DNA of 64,000 bases, taken from the NCBI RefSeq assembly GCF_023503965.1, contig NZ_CP097298.1, forward strand, positions 1,443,001 through 1,507,000. The letters are read 5' to 3'. Under the pieces are notes generated by a model. It ran no database searches and had not been told where the DNA came from. It was given only the letters and a program-made list of their open reading frames with translations. Positions within the stretch are counted from its first letter, which is position 1. Every line of letters begins with the position of its first letter. The DNA comes from Brevundimonas albigilva. Lineage in GTDB: Bacteria > Pseudomonadota > Alphaproteobacteria > Caulobacterales > Caulobacteraceae. Position numbers and translations under genes: made by a program. Of this stretch, positions 39,180 to 48,219 are shown piece by piece.

Positions 39180-40183
39180 AGCAGCCCCTTCTCCGCCGCC
39201 AGGTCCGACAGCCTGGTCATCGGGCGCGGACCCCAGTGGGCGATGACCTCGGCGGCGGCCAGCGAGCCCAGGGCGCCCGCCTCGGCCAGCGGACGGCCCC
39301 GCGCCAGGCCCAGCAGGAAGCCGGCCGCGTACTGGTCGCCGGCGCCGGTGGTGTCGACCACCTTGTCGACCGGATAGGCGGGGACCGCCACCCGTTCGTC
39401 GCCGCGCAGGATCACCGAGCCCTCGGCGCCGCGCGTCACGGCGGCGATCTCGACGAGAGCGGCCAGCTTGTCGGCGGCGGCGTCGAAGTCGTCGGTCTCG
39501 AACAGGGCGCCCAGCTCGGCCTCGTTGGCCAGGACGATGTCGGCCGACTGTTCAATGAAGTCCAGCAGCTCGGCCCGCCAGCGGGCGACCACGAAGGTGT
39601 CCGACAGGGTGATGGCCACCTTGCGTCCGGCCCGGTGCGCGGCGGCGGCGGCGCGCTCGAAGGCGGCGCGGGCCGGGGCCGGGTCGAACAGATAGCCTTC
39701 CAGATAGACGATGGCGCTGTCGGCGATCAGGGCCTCGTCGATGTCGTCGGCGAACAGCTGGTTGGCGGCGCCCAGGAAGGTCGCCATGGTCCGCTGGCCG
39801 TCGGCCAGCACGTTGACCAGGCACCGGCCGGTGCCGAAGCCTTCGGCGGCGCCGCCCTTCAGCGCGGGCGTGTCGAAATGCACCCCGGCGGCGCGGATGT
39901 CGTGGGTGAAGACCTGGCCCAAGGTGTCGTCGGCCACCTTGCCGATATAGGCCGCGCGGCCGCCGAACGAGCCGACGCCCGCGACGGTGTTGCCGGCCGA
40001 TCCGCCCGACGCCTCCACCCCCGGCGCCATGGCGTCGTACAGGGCGGCGCTGCGGGCCGCATCGACCAGCTGCATGGAGTTGGGGGCCAGGTCCTGGGCC
40101 TTCAGGAAGGCTTCGTCGCAGGGGCTGAGCACGTCGACAATGGCGTTGCCGACGGCGCAGACGTCGTATCGGATATCGGTCAT
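39176..40183 (-). CDS. PfkB-family adenosine kinase
   Basis: A 335-residue ribokinase-like sugar/nucleoside kinase with the start YDVCAVGNAIVDVL, the substrate region GGSAGNTVAGVGSFGG, and the catalytic GAGD motif in VDTTGAGDQYAAGF. The N-terminal sequence and length fit adenosine kinases; a different nucleoside or sugar is possible. It overlaps the stop of the convergent EAL gene by 4 bases. Confidence 0.88.
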   Translation of the reverse strand: MTDIRYDVCAVGNAIVDVLSPCDEAFLKAQDLAPNSMQLVDAARSAALYDAMAPGVEASGGSAGNTVAGVGSFGGRAAYIGKVADDTLGQVFTHDIRAAGVHFDTPALKGGAAEGFGTGRCLVNVLADGQRTMATFLGAANQLFADDIDEALIADSAIVYLEGYLFDPAPARAAFERAAAAAHRAGRKVAITLSDTFVVARWRAELLDFIEQSADIVLANEAELGALFETDDFDAAADKLAALVEIAAVTRGAEGSVILRGDERVAVPAYPVDKVVDTTGAGDQYAAGFLLGLARGRPLAEAGALGSLAAAEVIAHWGPRPMTRLSDLAAEKGLL

Positions 40184-40224
40184 GCCGGGGCCTTAGCCGA
40201 CGCGGGGCCCGGCGTCACCCCAAA

Positions 40225-40700
40225 CTAGGCCTCGGCGGGACGGAACAGCAGGGCGGCGATCTTGCCGTCGTCGCCGAAGCCGATGATCCACTCGGTCGCC
40301 TGGTTGTCGAAGGTGACGCGGAACAGCTGGGCCTGGCCCTCGGGCCGCACGTGTTCGATGGTCCGAAGCGCGCCGAAGCTCTTGATCAGCGGCGTCACTT
40401 GATCCGCCTGCTGGCGGATTTGCGCGGCCAGGTTCTGGGTGAACGCCGAATAGTCGGGCCCCGGCCCCTGGATCGCGACGATCACGCCGCGCAGGGCGGC
40501 CTCGGCCTCGGCCACATCGGCGGGCGCGGCGGCGGCCGGGGCCTGGACGGGGCTTGCCCCGGACGCTGCGGAGCGGGCGTCGCCTGGGCCGCGGGGGCGT
40601 CGAAACTGTTGGGCACGGAGCCGGCGGCGGCCTGGGCCAGAACGGGCGCGGGCGCCAGAAGCGCGGCGGCCAGCGCCAGGGTCTTGAGGGCGGTCTTCAT
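40225..40700 (-). CDS. exported hypothetical protein, frame broken near 40549
   Basis: About 158 residues after repair. The ATG at 40700 opens a signal peptide (LKTLALAAALLAPAPVLA) and a Pro/Ala/Gln-rich linker; one base is missing near 40549, after which the frame reads PADVAEAEAALRGVIVAIQG and a folded domain (YSAFTQNLAAQIRQQADQVT, QLFRVTFDNQATEWIIGFG). Probably periplasmic; no family recognised. It is read after ubiB, 17 bases away. Confidence 0.75.
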
Positions 40701-40717
40701 CGGAAAGCTCCAGGCAG

Positions 40718-42297
40718 TCAGGACACGAGCGGCCAGAGCGAAAGCCCCAGCGCCGCGAGCGCGGCGACGACCGCCACGGTGACGCAAGCCGTCAGCCAAG
40801 CGGGAGTTCCCGGCTTTTCCATGACCACCGTCGTCGGACGGGGCGGCTCCTGCACCAGGCGCGACAGGGCGCGGGCGGCGGCCAGGACCTCGTTCAGGGC
40901 GTCGCGCGCCTGGGCCTGGGGCCCCAGCTCGCGGCGGATCCAGCGTTCCACCACCGGCTGGGCGGCCTTCCACAGGTCGTGGTCGGGCTGAAGCCGGCGC
41001 GCCACCCCTTCGACCGACACCATCGTCTTCTGCAGCAGGATCAGTTCGGGCCGCAGCCGCATGTCGAACAGGGCGGTGATCTCGAACAGCTGGCCCAGCA
41101 GCCGGCCCATCGACACCTGGCTGGCGGCGCGGCCGATGACCGGCTCGCCCACCGCCCGCAGCGCCTGGGCGAAGGTCTCGACCGAATGATGCGGCGGCAC
41201 GTATCCGGCCTCGAAATGGACGCGGGCGATCCGGTCGTAGTCGCGACTGATGAAGCCCCACAGGATTTCCGCCAGATAGCGCCGCTCGGCCGGCCCCAGC
41301 CGTCCGACGATGCCGAAGTCGATGGCCGTCAGATGCGCCGGGGCGCTGGCGAACAGATTGCCCTCGTGCAGGTCGGCGTGGAACGCCCCGTGGTCCAGCG
41401 CCTGCACCAGGAAGGCGCGCACGCGTTGTCGGCCAGCAGATCGACGTCCAGCCCCGGCAGCTCCGCCAGCGCCGGATCGGTCATCGGCGTGCCTTGCGCC
41501 CACTCCAGCGTCAGAACCCGCCGGCCCACCCCGTCCCAGATCACGGCGGGCGCGGACATGTAGCCGTCCTTGGCCATGACCTCGGCCATCTCGCTGGCGG
41601 CGGCCGCCTCCAGCCGCATGTCCAGCTCCAGGTCCAGCGAGCGGGCGATCGTCTCGACGAAGGCGGACGGCTCCAGCCGCCGGGCCAGGGGAACCAGCCG
41701 CCACACCAGCCGCGCGGCCAGACGCATGGAATCCAGCCCGTCGGCCACGCGCCGTTCGACGCCGGGGCGCAGCACCTTGACCGCCACCTTGCGCCCGTCG
41801 GCCAGCCAGGCGGGATGCGCCTGGGCCAGGGACGCCGCCGCCACCGGCTCGCCCAGGTCGGTGAACAGGGCCTCCGCCGGCCGGCCCAGCGAGCGCTCGA
41901 TCTCGCGGCGCGCCTCGGCCAGCGGAAACGGCGGCAGGGCGTCCTTCAGCCGGCCCAGGTCGCGGGCGAACTGCAGGCCGAAGATGTCGGCGCGGGTGGC
42001 CAGCACCTGGCCCAGCTTGATCGCCACCGGCCCCAGGTGCTCGAACGCCTTGCCCAGCCGCTGGCCGGGTCGCCCCTCGCGGCCCGCCCGACCGGAAAAC
42101 ATCTGCACGAAGCGGGCGAACGGCCGCGTCCAGGCCGGCAGCAGCGGCGTGACCTCGCGCGGGACCAGGGCGTCGTGGCGCGCCAGCACCCACAGCCAGG
42201 CCAGCAGGCGCAGGAAGGCGCCGACCGGATGGCGCACCGGCTCGGCGACGGGTGCGGGCGGCGGCGTGCGATAGACGGGGCTGCTCAGATCGCCCAC
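40718..42297 (-). CDS. ubiB: UbiB-type atypical kinase/ATPase, frame broken near 41425
   Basis: About 526 residues. UbiB proteins support ubiquinone biosynthesis with an atypical kinase fold. Motifs: KLGQ in [16 protein letters not shown], the Ala-rich nucleotide loop [26 protein letters not shown]; after a one-base loss the frame continues with [16 protein letters not shown] and [12 protein letters not shown] (DFG). Two membrane helices close the C terminus. The start is a GTG at 42297 overlapping ubiE by 13 bases, so the pair is coupled. Confidence 0.92.
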
Positions 42298-43073
42298 CCG
42301 TGATGGATGGCCGCGACCCCGCCCGACAGATTGGTCACCGACACGCGGCTGAACCCCGCGTCCTCGACCAGGGCCTTGAACGCCGCCTGGTCGGGAAAAC
42401 GGCGGATGCTCTCGACCAGATACTGATAGCTGTCGCGATCCTTGGCGACCCACTGGCCGATGCGCGGGATGGCGTGGAAGGACCAGGCGTCATAGGCGCG
42501 CCGGATCGGCCCGGTCGTGGGACGCGAGAACTCCAGGCACAGGAAACGCCCGCCCGGCTTCAGCACCCGTCGCGCCTCGGCCAGGGCCTTATCGATATGG
42601 GCCACGTTGCGGATGCCGAAACTGATCGAATAGGCGTCGACCGAGGCGTCCGGCAGCGGCAGGGCCATCGCGTCGCCCACCGACCAGCTCATCTCGGGCT
42701 CGCCGCCCTTGTGGACGCCCGCCAGGATCATCTCGGCGTTGTAGTCCATCACGATGACCGAGGCGTCCGCCCCGCCGCGCCTGGCCTGCGCCGCGCGCGC
42801 CATTTTCGAATAGCGCCGGGCCATGTCGCCGGTGCCGCCCGCCACGTCCAGGATGGTCTCGCCCGGACGCGGGTTCAGCTTGGCCGCCGCCGCGTCCTTC
42901 CACAGCCGGTGCACGCCCGCGCTCATCAGGTCGTTCATCAGGTCGTAGTTGGAGGCCACGGAATCGAACACCCCGCGCACCATCTTCACCTTCTCGCGCG
43001 CGTCCACGTCGCGAAAGCCGAAGGAGGAGCTGTCGCCCGACGAATGGGGGCGGTTCGGGGCTGCGTCGGTCAT
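42285..43073 (-). CDS. ubiE: ubiquinone/menaquinone C-methyltransferase UbiE
   Basis: A 262-residue SAM-dependent methyltransferase. Family signature: [21 protein letters not shown] motif [18 protein letters not shown], and the second signature [20 protein letters not shown]. Forms ubiE-ubiB with a 13-base overlap. Frame intact. Confidence 0.96.
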   Translation of the reverse strand: MTDAAPNRPHSSGDSSSFGFRDVDAREKVKMVRGVFDSVASNYDLMNDLMSAGVHRLWKDAAAAKLNPRPGETILDVAGGTGDMARRYSKMARAAQARRGGADASVIVMDYNAEMILAGVHKGGEPEMSWSVGDAMALPLPDASVDAYSISFGIRNVAHIDKALAEARRVLKPGGRFLCLEFSRPTTGPIRRAYDAWSFHAIPRIGQWVAKDRDSYQYLVESIRRFPDQAAFKALVEDAGFSRVSVTNLSGGVAAIHHGWAI

Positions 43074-43104
43074 GGCGTGGATGTAGCGGCTCGCACGTCC
43101 GCCG

Positions 43105-43806
43105 TCACGCCGCCTTTGGCGTCCGCAGGTCCAGTTCGTCCATCACCGCGCGCATCTGGCCGTAGCAGCCGCAGGCGGCCGCCTTCAGCCCGTTCCGGTC
43201 CAACACCCGCACCCAGCCGCGCCCGCGCTCGATCAGGCCCCGATCCTCCAGGCTGCCGCCCACCTCCGAGACCGTGGCGCGGCGCACGCCCAGCATTCCC
43301 GCGATGTCGGCCTGGGTCAGTTCGAAACGCGCTTCTCCGGCCCGGTCGTGAAGCGACAGCAGCCAGCGCGCCAGCCGTTCGTCCAGGGCGTGGCGGGCGT
43401 TGCAGGCCGCGACCTGCTGCACCTGGGCCATCAGCGCCTCGGTGAAGCGCGCCAGCGCCAGCCTCAGGCTTTCGCTGTCGTCCATGGCGGCCGAGAAGGC
43501 GTCGGCCGAACAGCAGGCGGCCTCGCCCGGCAGAAGCGCCACGGCCTGGCTGGCGGCCCGGGCGTTCAAGGGGCCGCAGGTCACGCCGACCACCCCCTCG
43601 CGCCCGATCACGGCCGTCTCCACCCGCTTGTCGTCGTCCAGCAGCGTCATCAGGGAGATCACGCCCGTGGTGGGGAACCACACGGCGTCCACGTCCTGCC
43701 CCTCGCGGAACAGCACCTGGCCGTGGTCGAAGGCGCGCGTCTCCAGGACCGGCGCAAGGCGCGCGCGGTCGGAGGCCGAAAGGGCGGCGAGCCAGAGATT
43801 GGTCAT
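43105..43806 (-). CDS. Crp/Fnr family transcription regulator
   Basis: A 233-residue regulator: cyclic-nucleotide-like sensor domain (about 15-130; [20 protein letters not shown]) and a C-terminal winged HTH ([20 protein letters not shown], near 167-187). No N-terminal Fnr Cys cluster is present, though Cys occurs at EAACCSAD and CGCYG. It lies just upstream of ubiE on the same strand, but the ligand and targets are unknown. Confidence 0.9.
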   Translation of the reverse strand: MTNLWLAALSASDRARLAPVLETRAFDHGQVLFREGQDVDAVWFPTTGVISLMTLLDDDKRVETAVIGREGVVGVTCGPLNARAASQAVALLPGEAACCSADAFSAAMDDSESLRLALARFTEALMAQVQQVAACNARHALDERLARWLLSLHDRAGEARFELTQADIAGMLGVRRATVSEVGGSLEDRGLIERGRGWVRVLDRNGLKAAACGCYGQMRAVMDELDLRTPKAA

Positions 43807-43955
43807 GCGGCGTCCTTCCTGGGTTCCATATGGCGGCGCTTGGGGATGAACGCCGAAGCTTGGCGGGGCGTTCCGGGACCTTTGCGGGGCGATGTCGTGG
43901 CGCTTGCGAGGCGTCCGCGGGCGCCCTACGCCAGGGACAAAATGAGGAAACGCGC

Positions 43956-44261
43956 ATGACCGACGCCCGTCTTGACCTTGCCGAAGCCCTGGCCGCCCTG
44001 CCCGCCTGGCGCGCCGATGACGGTCCTCGGGAGGCGCTCGTCCGCCGGCTGGTCTTCGCCGACTTCAACGCCGCCTTCGGCTTCATGACGCGCGTGGCCC
44101 TGCTGGCCGACAAGATGGACCATCACCCGGAATGGTCGAACGTCTACAATCGCGTCGACGTGCTGCTGACCACCCATGACGCGGACGGCGTGACCCGGCG
44201 CGACGTCGAGATGGCCCGCTTCATCGACCAGGTCGCCGAAGCGATGGGAGCCGGCGCATGA
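43956..44261 (+). CDS. phhB: 4a-hydroxytetrahydrobiopterin dehydratase (PCD/DCoH)
   Basis: A 101-residue pterin-4a-carbinolamine dehydratase that recycles the cofactor of phenylalanine hydroxylase. The signature [20 protein letters not shown] and [11 protein letters not shown] fit the family; a basic pair follows at [10 protein letters not shown]. It may serve the tyrosine pathway that uses HppD elsewhere in the window. Its stop overlaps the next gene's ATG (ATGA). Confidence 0.92.
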   Translation: MTDARLDLAEALAALPAWRADDGPREALVRRLVFADFNAAFGFMTRVALLADKMDHHPEWSNVYNRVDVLLTTHDADGVTRRDVEMARFIDQVAEAMGAGA

Positions 44262-45051
44262 GCGCGCCCCGTCCCGGCCGGGTCGCCGGCAAGACCGCCC
44301 TGATCACCGGCGCCGCGGGCGGCCTGGGCCAGGCGATGGCCTTCATGCTGGCCCGCGAGGGCGCGACCGTGGCCGTGACCGACATCGAGGGCGACCGCGC
44401 CGCCGACCTGGCCGCGCGCCTCAACGCCGCAATCCCCGGCGCCGCCTTCGCCTACGCCCACGACGTGGCGAGCGAGGCGGATTGGGAACGGGTGATCGCC
44501 GCCGCCGTCGCCGACCTGGGCGGCCTGTCGGTCCTGATCAACAACGCCGGCGTCGGCGGCCCCCTGGCCTTCGTCGAGCAGGATACGGTCGAGAACTGGC
44601 AACGCCAGTACGAGATCAACCTGCGCTCGGTCATGCTGGGCGCCAAGCACGCCATGCCGCATCTGCGCGCCGCCGCGCCCGCCTCGATCGTCAACATCTC
44701 CTCGATCGCCGGCCTGGCCGCCGCGCCGGGCATGGGCGCCTACAACGCCACCAAGGCCGGGGTGTGGATGTACACCAAGACCCTGGCGCTGGAGGCCGCC
44801 AAGGCCGACTGGAACGTGCGCTGCAACTCGGTCCACCCGGTCTTCATCAGGACGCCGATCCTGGACCCCTTCGTCGCCATGGCCGGCGGCGACGAGGCCA
44901 AGGCCCACGAGCGCCTGTCGCGCGGCATCCCGCTGAAGCGATCGGCGAACCGGACGACGTGGCCTACTGCGTCCTGTACCTGGCCTCCGACGAATCGAAG
45001 TTCGTCACCGGCGCCGAGTTCAAGATCGACGGCGGCATGACGGCGCAATAG
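44258..45051 (+). CDS. short-chain dehydrogenase/reductase, frame broken near 44940
   Basis: An SDR of about 264 residues. The glycine motif [15 protein letters not shown], and the catalytic Ser plus YNATK (YxxxK) are present. The frame breaks after [10 protein letters not shown]; with one base restored it ends [20 protein letters not shown] and IDGGMTAQ, the usual SDR C terminus. Substrate unknown; close to the cyclohexanol/3-hydroxy-steroid type by sequence feel only. Confidence 0.9.
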
Positions 45052-45079
45052 GTCGCGCGCGACCTATTGCTTCTTTGTT

Positions 45080-45147
45080 GGCCTACCGCGCTTCGCGCTG
45101 CTTGAGGCTGCGACGCCTAGCTTACCGCGCTTGCGCTGCTTGAGGCC
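45080..45147. repeat. pair of inverted copies of the 30-bp dispersed repeat
   Basis: Two reverse-complement copies of the unit seen after nrdB: 45080-45108 and 45120-45147 (GGCCTACCGCGCTTCGCGCT and TTACCGCGCTTGCGCTGC cores). The second has lost two bases in the CTTCGCG part. The 40-base spacing is like that of the 20155/20196 pair. Confidence 0.8.
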
Positions 45148-45232
45148 GTGAAGGCGCGCCTGTCGCTTATTCGGGATTGAGGCCGCCCGCGCCTTGCTGT
45201 AAGCGGCGTCTTCCGGCGTCACCGCCGTGCAC

Positions 45233-45309
45233 GCACCCGTAGCTCAGCTGGATAGAGTACTGCCCTCCGAAGGCAGGGGTCAGAGGTTCGAATCCTCTCG
45301 GGTGCGCCA
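45233..45309 (+). tRNA. tRNA-Arg (CCG)
   Basis: A 77-base gene with the 7-bp acceptor stem GCACCCG/CGGGTGC, anticodon loop CTCCGAA (anticodon CCG), the T-loop GGTTCGAATCC and encoded CCA. Identified by folding by eye. Everything to the right is mobile or of unusual composition, so the tRNA 3' end is the likely integration site. Confidence 0.96.
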
Positions 45310-45390
45310 TTCTTTCCAAAGGGTTAGGCCTTTATCTGCGAGCCCCGCCGCCGATCTGGTCATCACATGGTCACCACCGGCACCGTGCGA

Positions 45391-45531
45391 TCAAGACGGT
45401 GCACGATTGGACACCGCTGCAAGAACCCAGTCGATCTCACACGGCAGCGGCCGGACGCTGATGAGGTCGCACTGGTGGAACAGCTCATCGAGCGCCGCTT
45501 CCTGCTCCGGCGTCAGCTTGTCGGGGATCAT
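45391..45531 (-). CDS. small hypothetical protein, third of an island operon
   Basis: A 46-residue acidic protein (MIPDKLTPEQEAALDELF start, ending WVLAAVSNRAPS). Its ATG overlaps the stop of the preceding gene by 4 bases, which supports translation. Function unknown. Confidence 0.6.
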   Translation of the reverse strand: MIPDKLTPEQEAALDELFHQCDLISVRPLPCEIDWVLAAVSNRAPS

Positions 45532-45824
45532 TCGAAGCCCTCCGGCTCGCGTCCGTCGTGCTCGGCGCCTTCGTCCTCGCATGCATCTTCAAGGTCCAGC
45601 CACTCAAGGCCGCCGGTCGGTTCAGTGCGGATCGCCACGTCCTGGTTGACGTAGCCGGTGAACGAAAGGCTGGGCTCGTTGTCCGCGCCGTCCTCAAGAT
45701 CCGGGTCGCTATCAAGTTCATCGAGCGTGACGATGAGGCGATCTATCAGTTTGGCCAGGCGCTGCCTCAGGCGATGGCGAGAGGCGGCTGGATGCTCGAT
45801 CAGGTGGAAGGCGGCGGCGGTCAT
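45528..45824 (-). CDS. hypothetical protein with acidic tail
   Basis: A 98-residue protein: helical N terminus (HRLRQRLAKLIDRLIVTLDE) then a very acidic stretch with the recurring alphaproteobacterial island motif DGADNEPSLSFTG, and a Glu/Asp-rich end. Proteins with this DNEPSL-type tail are common beside phages and satellites. Overlaps both neighbours by 4 bases. Confidence 0.65.
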   Translation of the reverse strand: MTAAAFHLIEHPAASRHRLRQRLAKLIDRLIVTLDELDSDPDLEDGADNEPSLSFTGYVNQDVAIRTEPTGGLEWLDLEDACEDEGAEHDGREPEGFE

Positions 45825-46131
45825 TTCCACCGCCTCCGCACGTAGGCCGCGACTTGGCCCAGGACATGCCGCGAACAATACTCGTAATCCCAATCCCGCT
45901 CGCCGGCCGTTTCCAGCAGCCAGAGCTTCACGAGCAAATCGCGAACGCTGCCGACCGGCTCACGGATCAGACGGTGCAGGAGTTGGTCGCAGATTGCGTC
46001 TAGGGCGTCATCCGACGCGGTGCTCTGGATTATCAGCCGAGCTGAGTCAGCGAAGCAGAACAGGTCGCGAAGGTCCCCGAGCGAGGGGGTGAACTGCGGG
46101 GCGCAGCTATGCTATTGGCGTGCGAAGCCAT
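45821..46131 (-). CDS. hypothetical protein, first of a three-gene operon; frame broken near 46099
   Basis: A protein of about 103 residues. The ATG at 46131 has a near-perfect ribosome site (TAGGAGG) 9 bases upstream and begins MASHANSIAAP; one base missing near 46099 joins it to QFTPSLGDLRDLFCFADSAR and a helical protein ending GQVAAYVRRRWK. The three genes 46131-45391 overlap as ATGA at each joint and are transcribed away from the regulator at 46224. Family unknown. Confidence 0.6.
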
Positions 46132-46203
46132 GATCTCGATCCTCCTACGGTCGAGGTTGCGGTTAGGGCCGTGAGCGAGGTTGCACCCTTGCTCCGGCCT
46201 GCC

Positions 46204-46253
46204 TTTTCTCGTATCGGTTAATTATGAACGACGCAATACCTGATACGAGAAAA
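46204..46253. promoter_or_regulatory. perfect 12-bp inverted repeat across the RHH gene start
   Basis: TTTTCTCGTATC at 46204-46215 and its exact complement at 46242-46253 flank the ATG at 46224. Either an operator for autorepression or an mRNA hairpin hiding the start codon. The divergent three-gene operon starts 73 bases away, so the site could control both. Confidence 0.55.
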
Positions 46254-46409
46254 TCTCGCGGGCGACCTCGCGTCGATGCGACCCAGATAGGTCTCCGGCT
46301 TCCTCCAGAGATGCTCGCAGCCCTCGACCGGTGGATTTCCGAGAACGATGCTACCTTGACGCGTCCCGCTGCGATTCGGGCGATCATGGAGGAGAAGCTG
46401 AATGCGTGA
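46224..46409 (+). CDS. ribbon-helix-helix (CopG-type) transcription regulator
   Basis: A 61-residue protein. The basic N terminus (RKSRGRPRVDATQIGLRLPP) is followed by a beta strand and two helices (EMLAALDRWISENDATLTR, AAIRAIMEEKL), the RHH layout. Such proteins often repress their own gene or act as antitoxins. The next gene starts inside its end. Confidence 0.75.
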   Translation: MNDAIPDTRKSRGRPRVDATQIGLRLPPEMLAALDRWISENDATLTRPAAIRAIMEEKLNA

Positions 46410-46674
46410 GGGCGCCTATAAGGGTCACGGCCGGATCACCTTCAGCGATCAGGATCACCCCGTCCGCTACATGCTCCAAGTCTATCGAAGCGGCCAACTT
46501 CTCGACAGCGATGGAGGGCTAGAGGCCGATCACTGGCACGTCTGGCGCGAGGCTTTCGATGCGCAGCGCGTGATGCTGACGCTGGACGACGGCAAGGTCG
46601 GACCTGTGATTATCACCCAATGGCGCCCAGGCGATGCGGTGGCGTCGTTCAAAGGCGCGGGGGCGTTTCAGTGA
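46402..46674 (+). CDS. hypothetical protein downstream of the RHH regulator
   Basis: A 90-residue protein, mostly beta by appearance (GRITFSDQDHPVRYMLQVY, VMLTLDDGKVGPVIITQWR). Its ATG lies inside the RHH gene (8-base overlap) with GGAGGAG upstream. It could be the partner of the regulator, but it resembles no toxin I know. Confidence 0.65.
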   Translation: MREGAYKGHGRITFSDQDHPVRYMLQVYRSGQLLDSDGGLEADHWHVWREAFDAQRVMLTLDDGKVGPVIITQWRPGDAVASFKGAGAFQ

Positions 46675-46916
46675 TCGTTCGCGTAGTCTCAGGCAATCAC
46701 TTGACCGGCCATGAGTTCATCGGGGAGTTTGAGACAGTCCACGAGCTACCGGTGAAGGGGGACACCTTCTGGTACGGGAAGCACGGACCCTACACCGTGA
46801 TCGAGCGCGCCTTTGTGTACAAGAAGGACCCCGATCAGGCATCGGCCGCCGATGCGATCCTCAGCGTTGAGCTGGTATCCAAGCACCTTGATTTCGCACC
46901 GCGCAATCTTGGCTGA
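46671..46916 (+). CDS. hypothetical protein
   Basis: An 81-residue protein starting GTG overlapping the previous stop (GTGA). Beta-rich start (VIVRVVSGNHLTGHEFIGEF) and a basic middle (YGKHGPYTVIERAFVYKK). Third gene of the RHH operon; function unknown. Confidence 0.6.
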   Translation: MIVRVVSGNHLTGHEFIGEFETVHELPVKGDTFWYGKHGPYTVIERAFVYKKDPDQASAADAILSVELVSKHLDFAPRNLG

Positions 46917-46943
46917 GGGGTCTGCGCACTTTTGCGCACACCC

Positions 46944-47302
46944 TCAGTTCCGCTCCTCCACGGTGAAGGCCAGGCCGACATGGCGGGCGGTGTCCATGGA
47001 CCATCCCGAGCCCGCCGGCGTGGCGAAGCCCTCGATCTCCGGGGCAGCGATCAGGACCTGGTCGCCATCGGCAGGCGGGCGGCGCAGCATGGGCGCGAAC
47101 CGTAGCGTGGCCTTCCCGTTCCCGTCCGCCGTGACGGGCTCGGTGGCGATGTAGTTGTAGCGCCCATCGGCCCCACCAGCGTGAACATCTGCCCGGTGAC
47201 GATGGGTGTGGCGTCAGCCCTCGTCGGGCAGCATGTTCCCGCCATCCCGAGGCATTCGCCACCGGCGCGCGATTGGGCCGCATCGAATAGACCTTGCGGC
47301 AA
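46944..47302 (-). pseudogene. phage-structural-like gene remnant, frame broken near 47178
   Basis: A C-terminal piece read from two frames: TPIVTGQMFTLVGPMG, then, with one base restored, YNYIATEPVTADGNGKATLR, EIEGFATPAGSGWSMDTARH and TVEERN before a stop at 46944. The layout is like minor phage capsid or tail proteins, but I cannot name it. No convincing start; the 460-base gap between 46916 and 47377 holds nothing else. Confidence 0.4.
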
Positions 47303-47376
47303 GGCAAGGATTCCCAGAACGATGGTACCCTGAAGCCGTCCGGCAGCGATTCGGCTTCTGCTTGAAGGGTGTTTCC

Positions 47377-48183
47377 GTGGTGACGAACCTCAATCGATAC
47401 GAGGCCGACCTCAAGTCGCTGATTAGCCGCGCCGAGAGATTAATGATCGCGATGCAGCGGTCTATCGATAGTAAAGCGGTAGATGCTCAACTAAAGAAAA
47501 CCTTAGGCGAGCAAGCGGTCTCCTTCATAGGATCGTTACCAGATTTTAAGGAGGGCTACCAGTCCTGGTATTCAGAGGCTCTGGCAGTAATAAAGCAACT
47601 GCTGCCCGATAGGCTGGCAGACTTCAAAAGCCACTATGAGAAGCCGAAATCTGCTCGCAGGGAGTTGACGGCGGCCAACTATGTGATTGATGACTTCTAC
47701 CAAGGCCTCCAAGTTACCCGTGGTTATGACAACGTCATAGTTAGTCCAAGCGCTGCGGTTCCAAGGTTCAGTGCCCAGATTTCCATCCTGAAAGCGTGCC
47801 AGGCGCGGTTCAAGTCTTCTCTGTTCGATATTCGACAGCTCGTTCACGCCGACATCCTCGACAGCGAGTTGGCTGGCGCCCGGGAGCTGCTGAAAAATAA
47901 CTTCCTTCGACCCGCCGGTGTGGTCGCCGGGATTGTGCTGGAACGGCACCTACAAGAGGTCGTGGCGAGCCACGATGTGAAGGTGAAGACCCGCCCGACG
48001 CTGGGTGATTTTATCCAAGTGCTCAAGGACGCAGAGGTGTTGGGCACGCCCGACTGGCGCCGGCTGCAGCACCTCAACGAGCTACGGGTGAAGTGCACGC
48101 ACAACAAAGGCTCGGAGCCGACCGCGGAGGACGTGGACGACCTGATTACGGGCGTCGATCGGACTATCAAGACGCTGTTCTGA
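47377..48183 (+). CDS. hypothetical HEPN-like protein, lower GC
   Basis: A 268-residue all-helical protein in a stretch markedly poorer in GC than its surroundings, hence recently acquired. The C terminus has LNELRVKCTHNK, which contains an RxxxxH motif (R, four residues, H), the signature of HEPN ribonucleases, followed by an acidic DVDDLITGVDRTIKTLF tail. It begins with GTG (two adjacent GTG codons; ribosome site GAAGGG). It could be a defence or toxin protein; no antitoxin or nucleotidyltransferase partner adjoins. Confidence 0.6.
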   Translation: MVTNLNRYEADLKSLISRAERLMIAMQRSIDSKAVDAQLKKTLGEQAVSFIGSLPDFKEGYQSWYSEALAVIKQLLPDRLADFKSHYEKPKSARRELTAANYVIDDFYQGLQVTRGYDNVIVSPSAAVPRFSAQISILKACQARFKSSLFDIRQLVHADILDSELAGARELLKNNFLRPAGVVAGIVLERHLQEVVASHDVKVKTRPTLGDFIQVLKDAEVLGTPDWRRLQHLNELRVKCTHNKGSEPTAEDVDDLITGVDRTIKTLF

Positions 48184-48210
48184 CCTGCGACCTGCGACCT
48201 GCGACCTGCG
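48183..48210. repeat. four tandem copies of ACCTGCG
   Basis: Seven-base unit repeated four times at 48183, 48190, 48197 and 48204, between the HEPN-like gene and a truncated ParB-like gene. Possibly a rearrangement scar. Confidence 0.85.
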
Positions 48211-48219
48211 ACTGACGAC

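Noticed and set aside
36965..40228. A 1087-codon open frame across the GGDEF-EAL and adenosine kinase genes
   Set aside because: Shadow frame produced by high GC; it is Arg/Pro/Gly-rich with no family motifs, while the other frames carry complete, recognisable proteins.
46402..46916. Toxin-antitoxin pair with the RHH regulator
   Set aside because: The two downstream proteins show no known toxin motif; the RHH alone does not prove a TA system.
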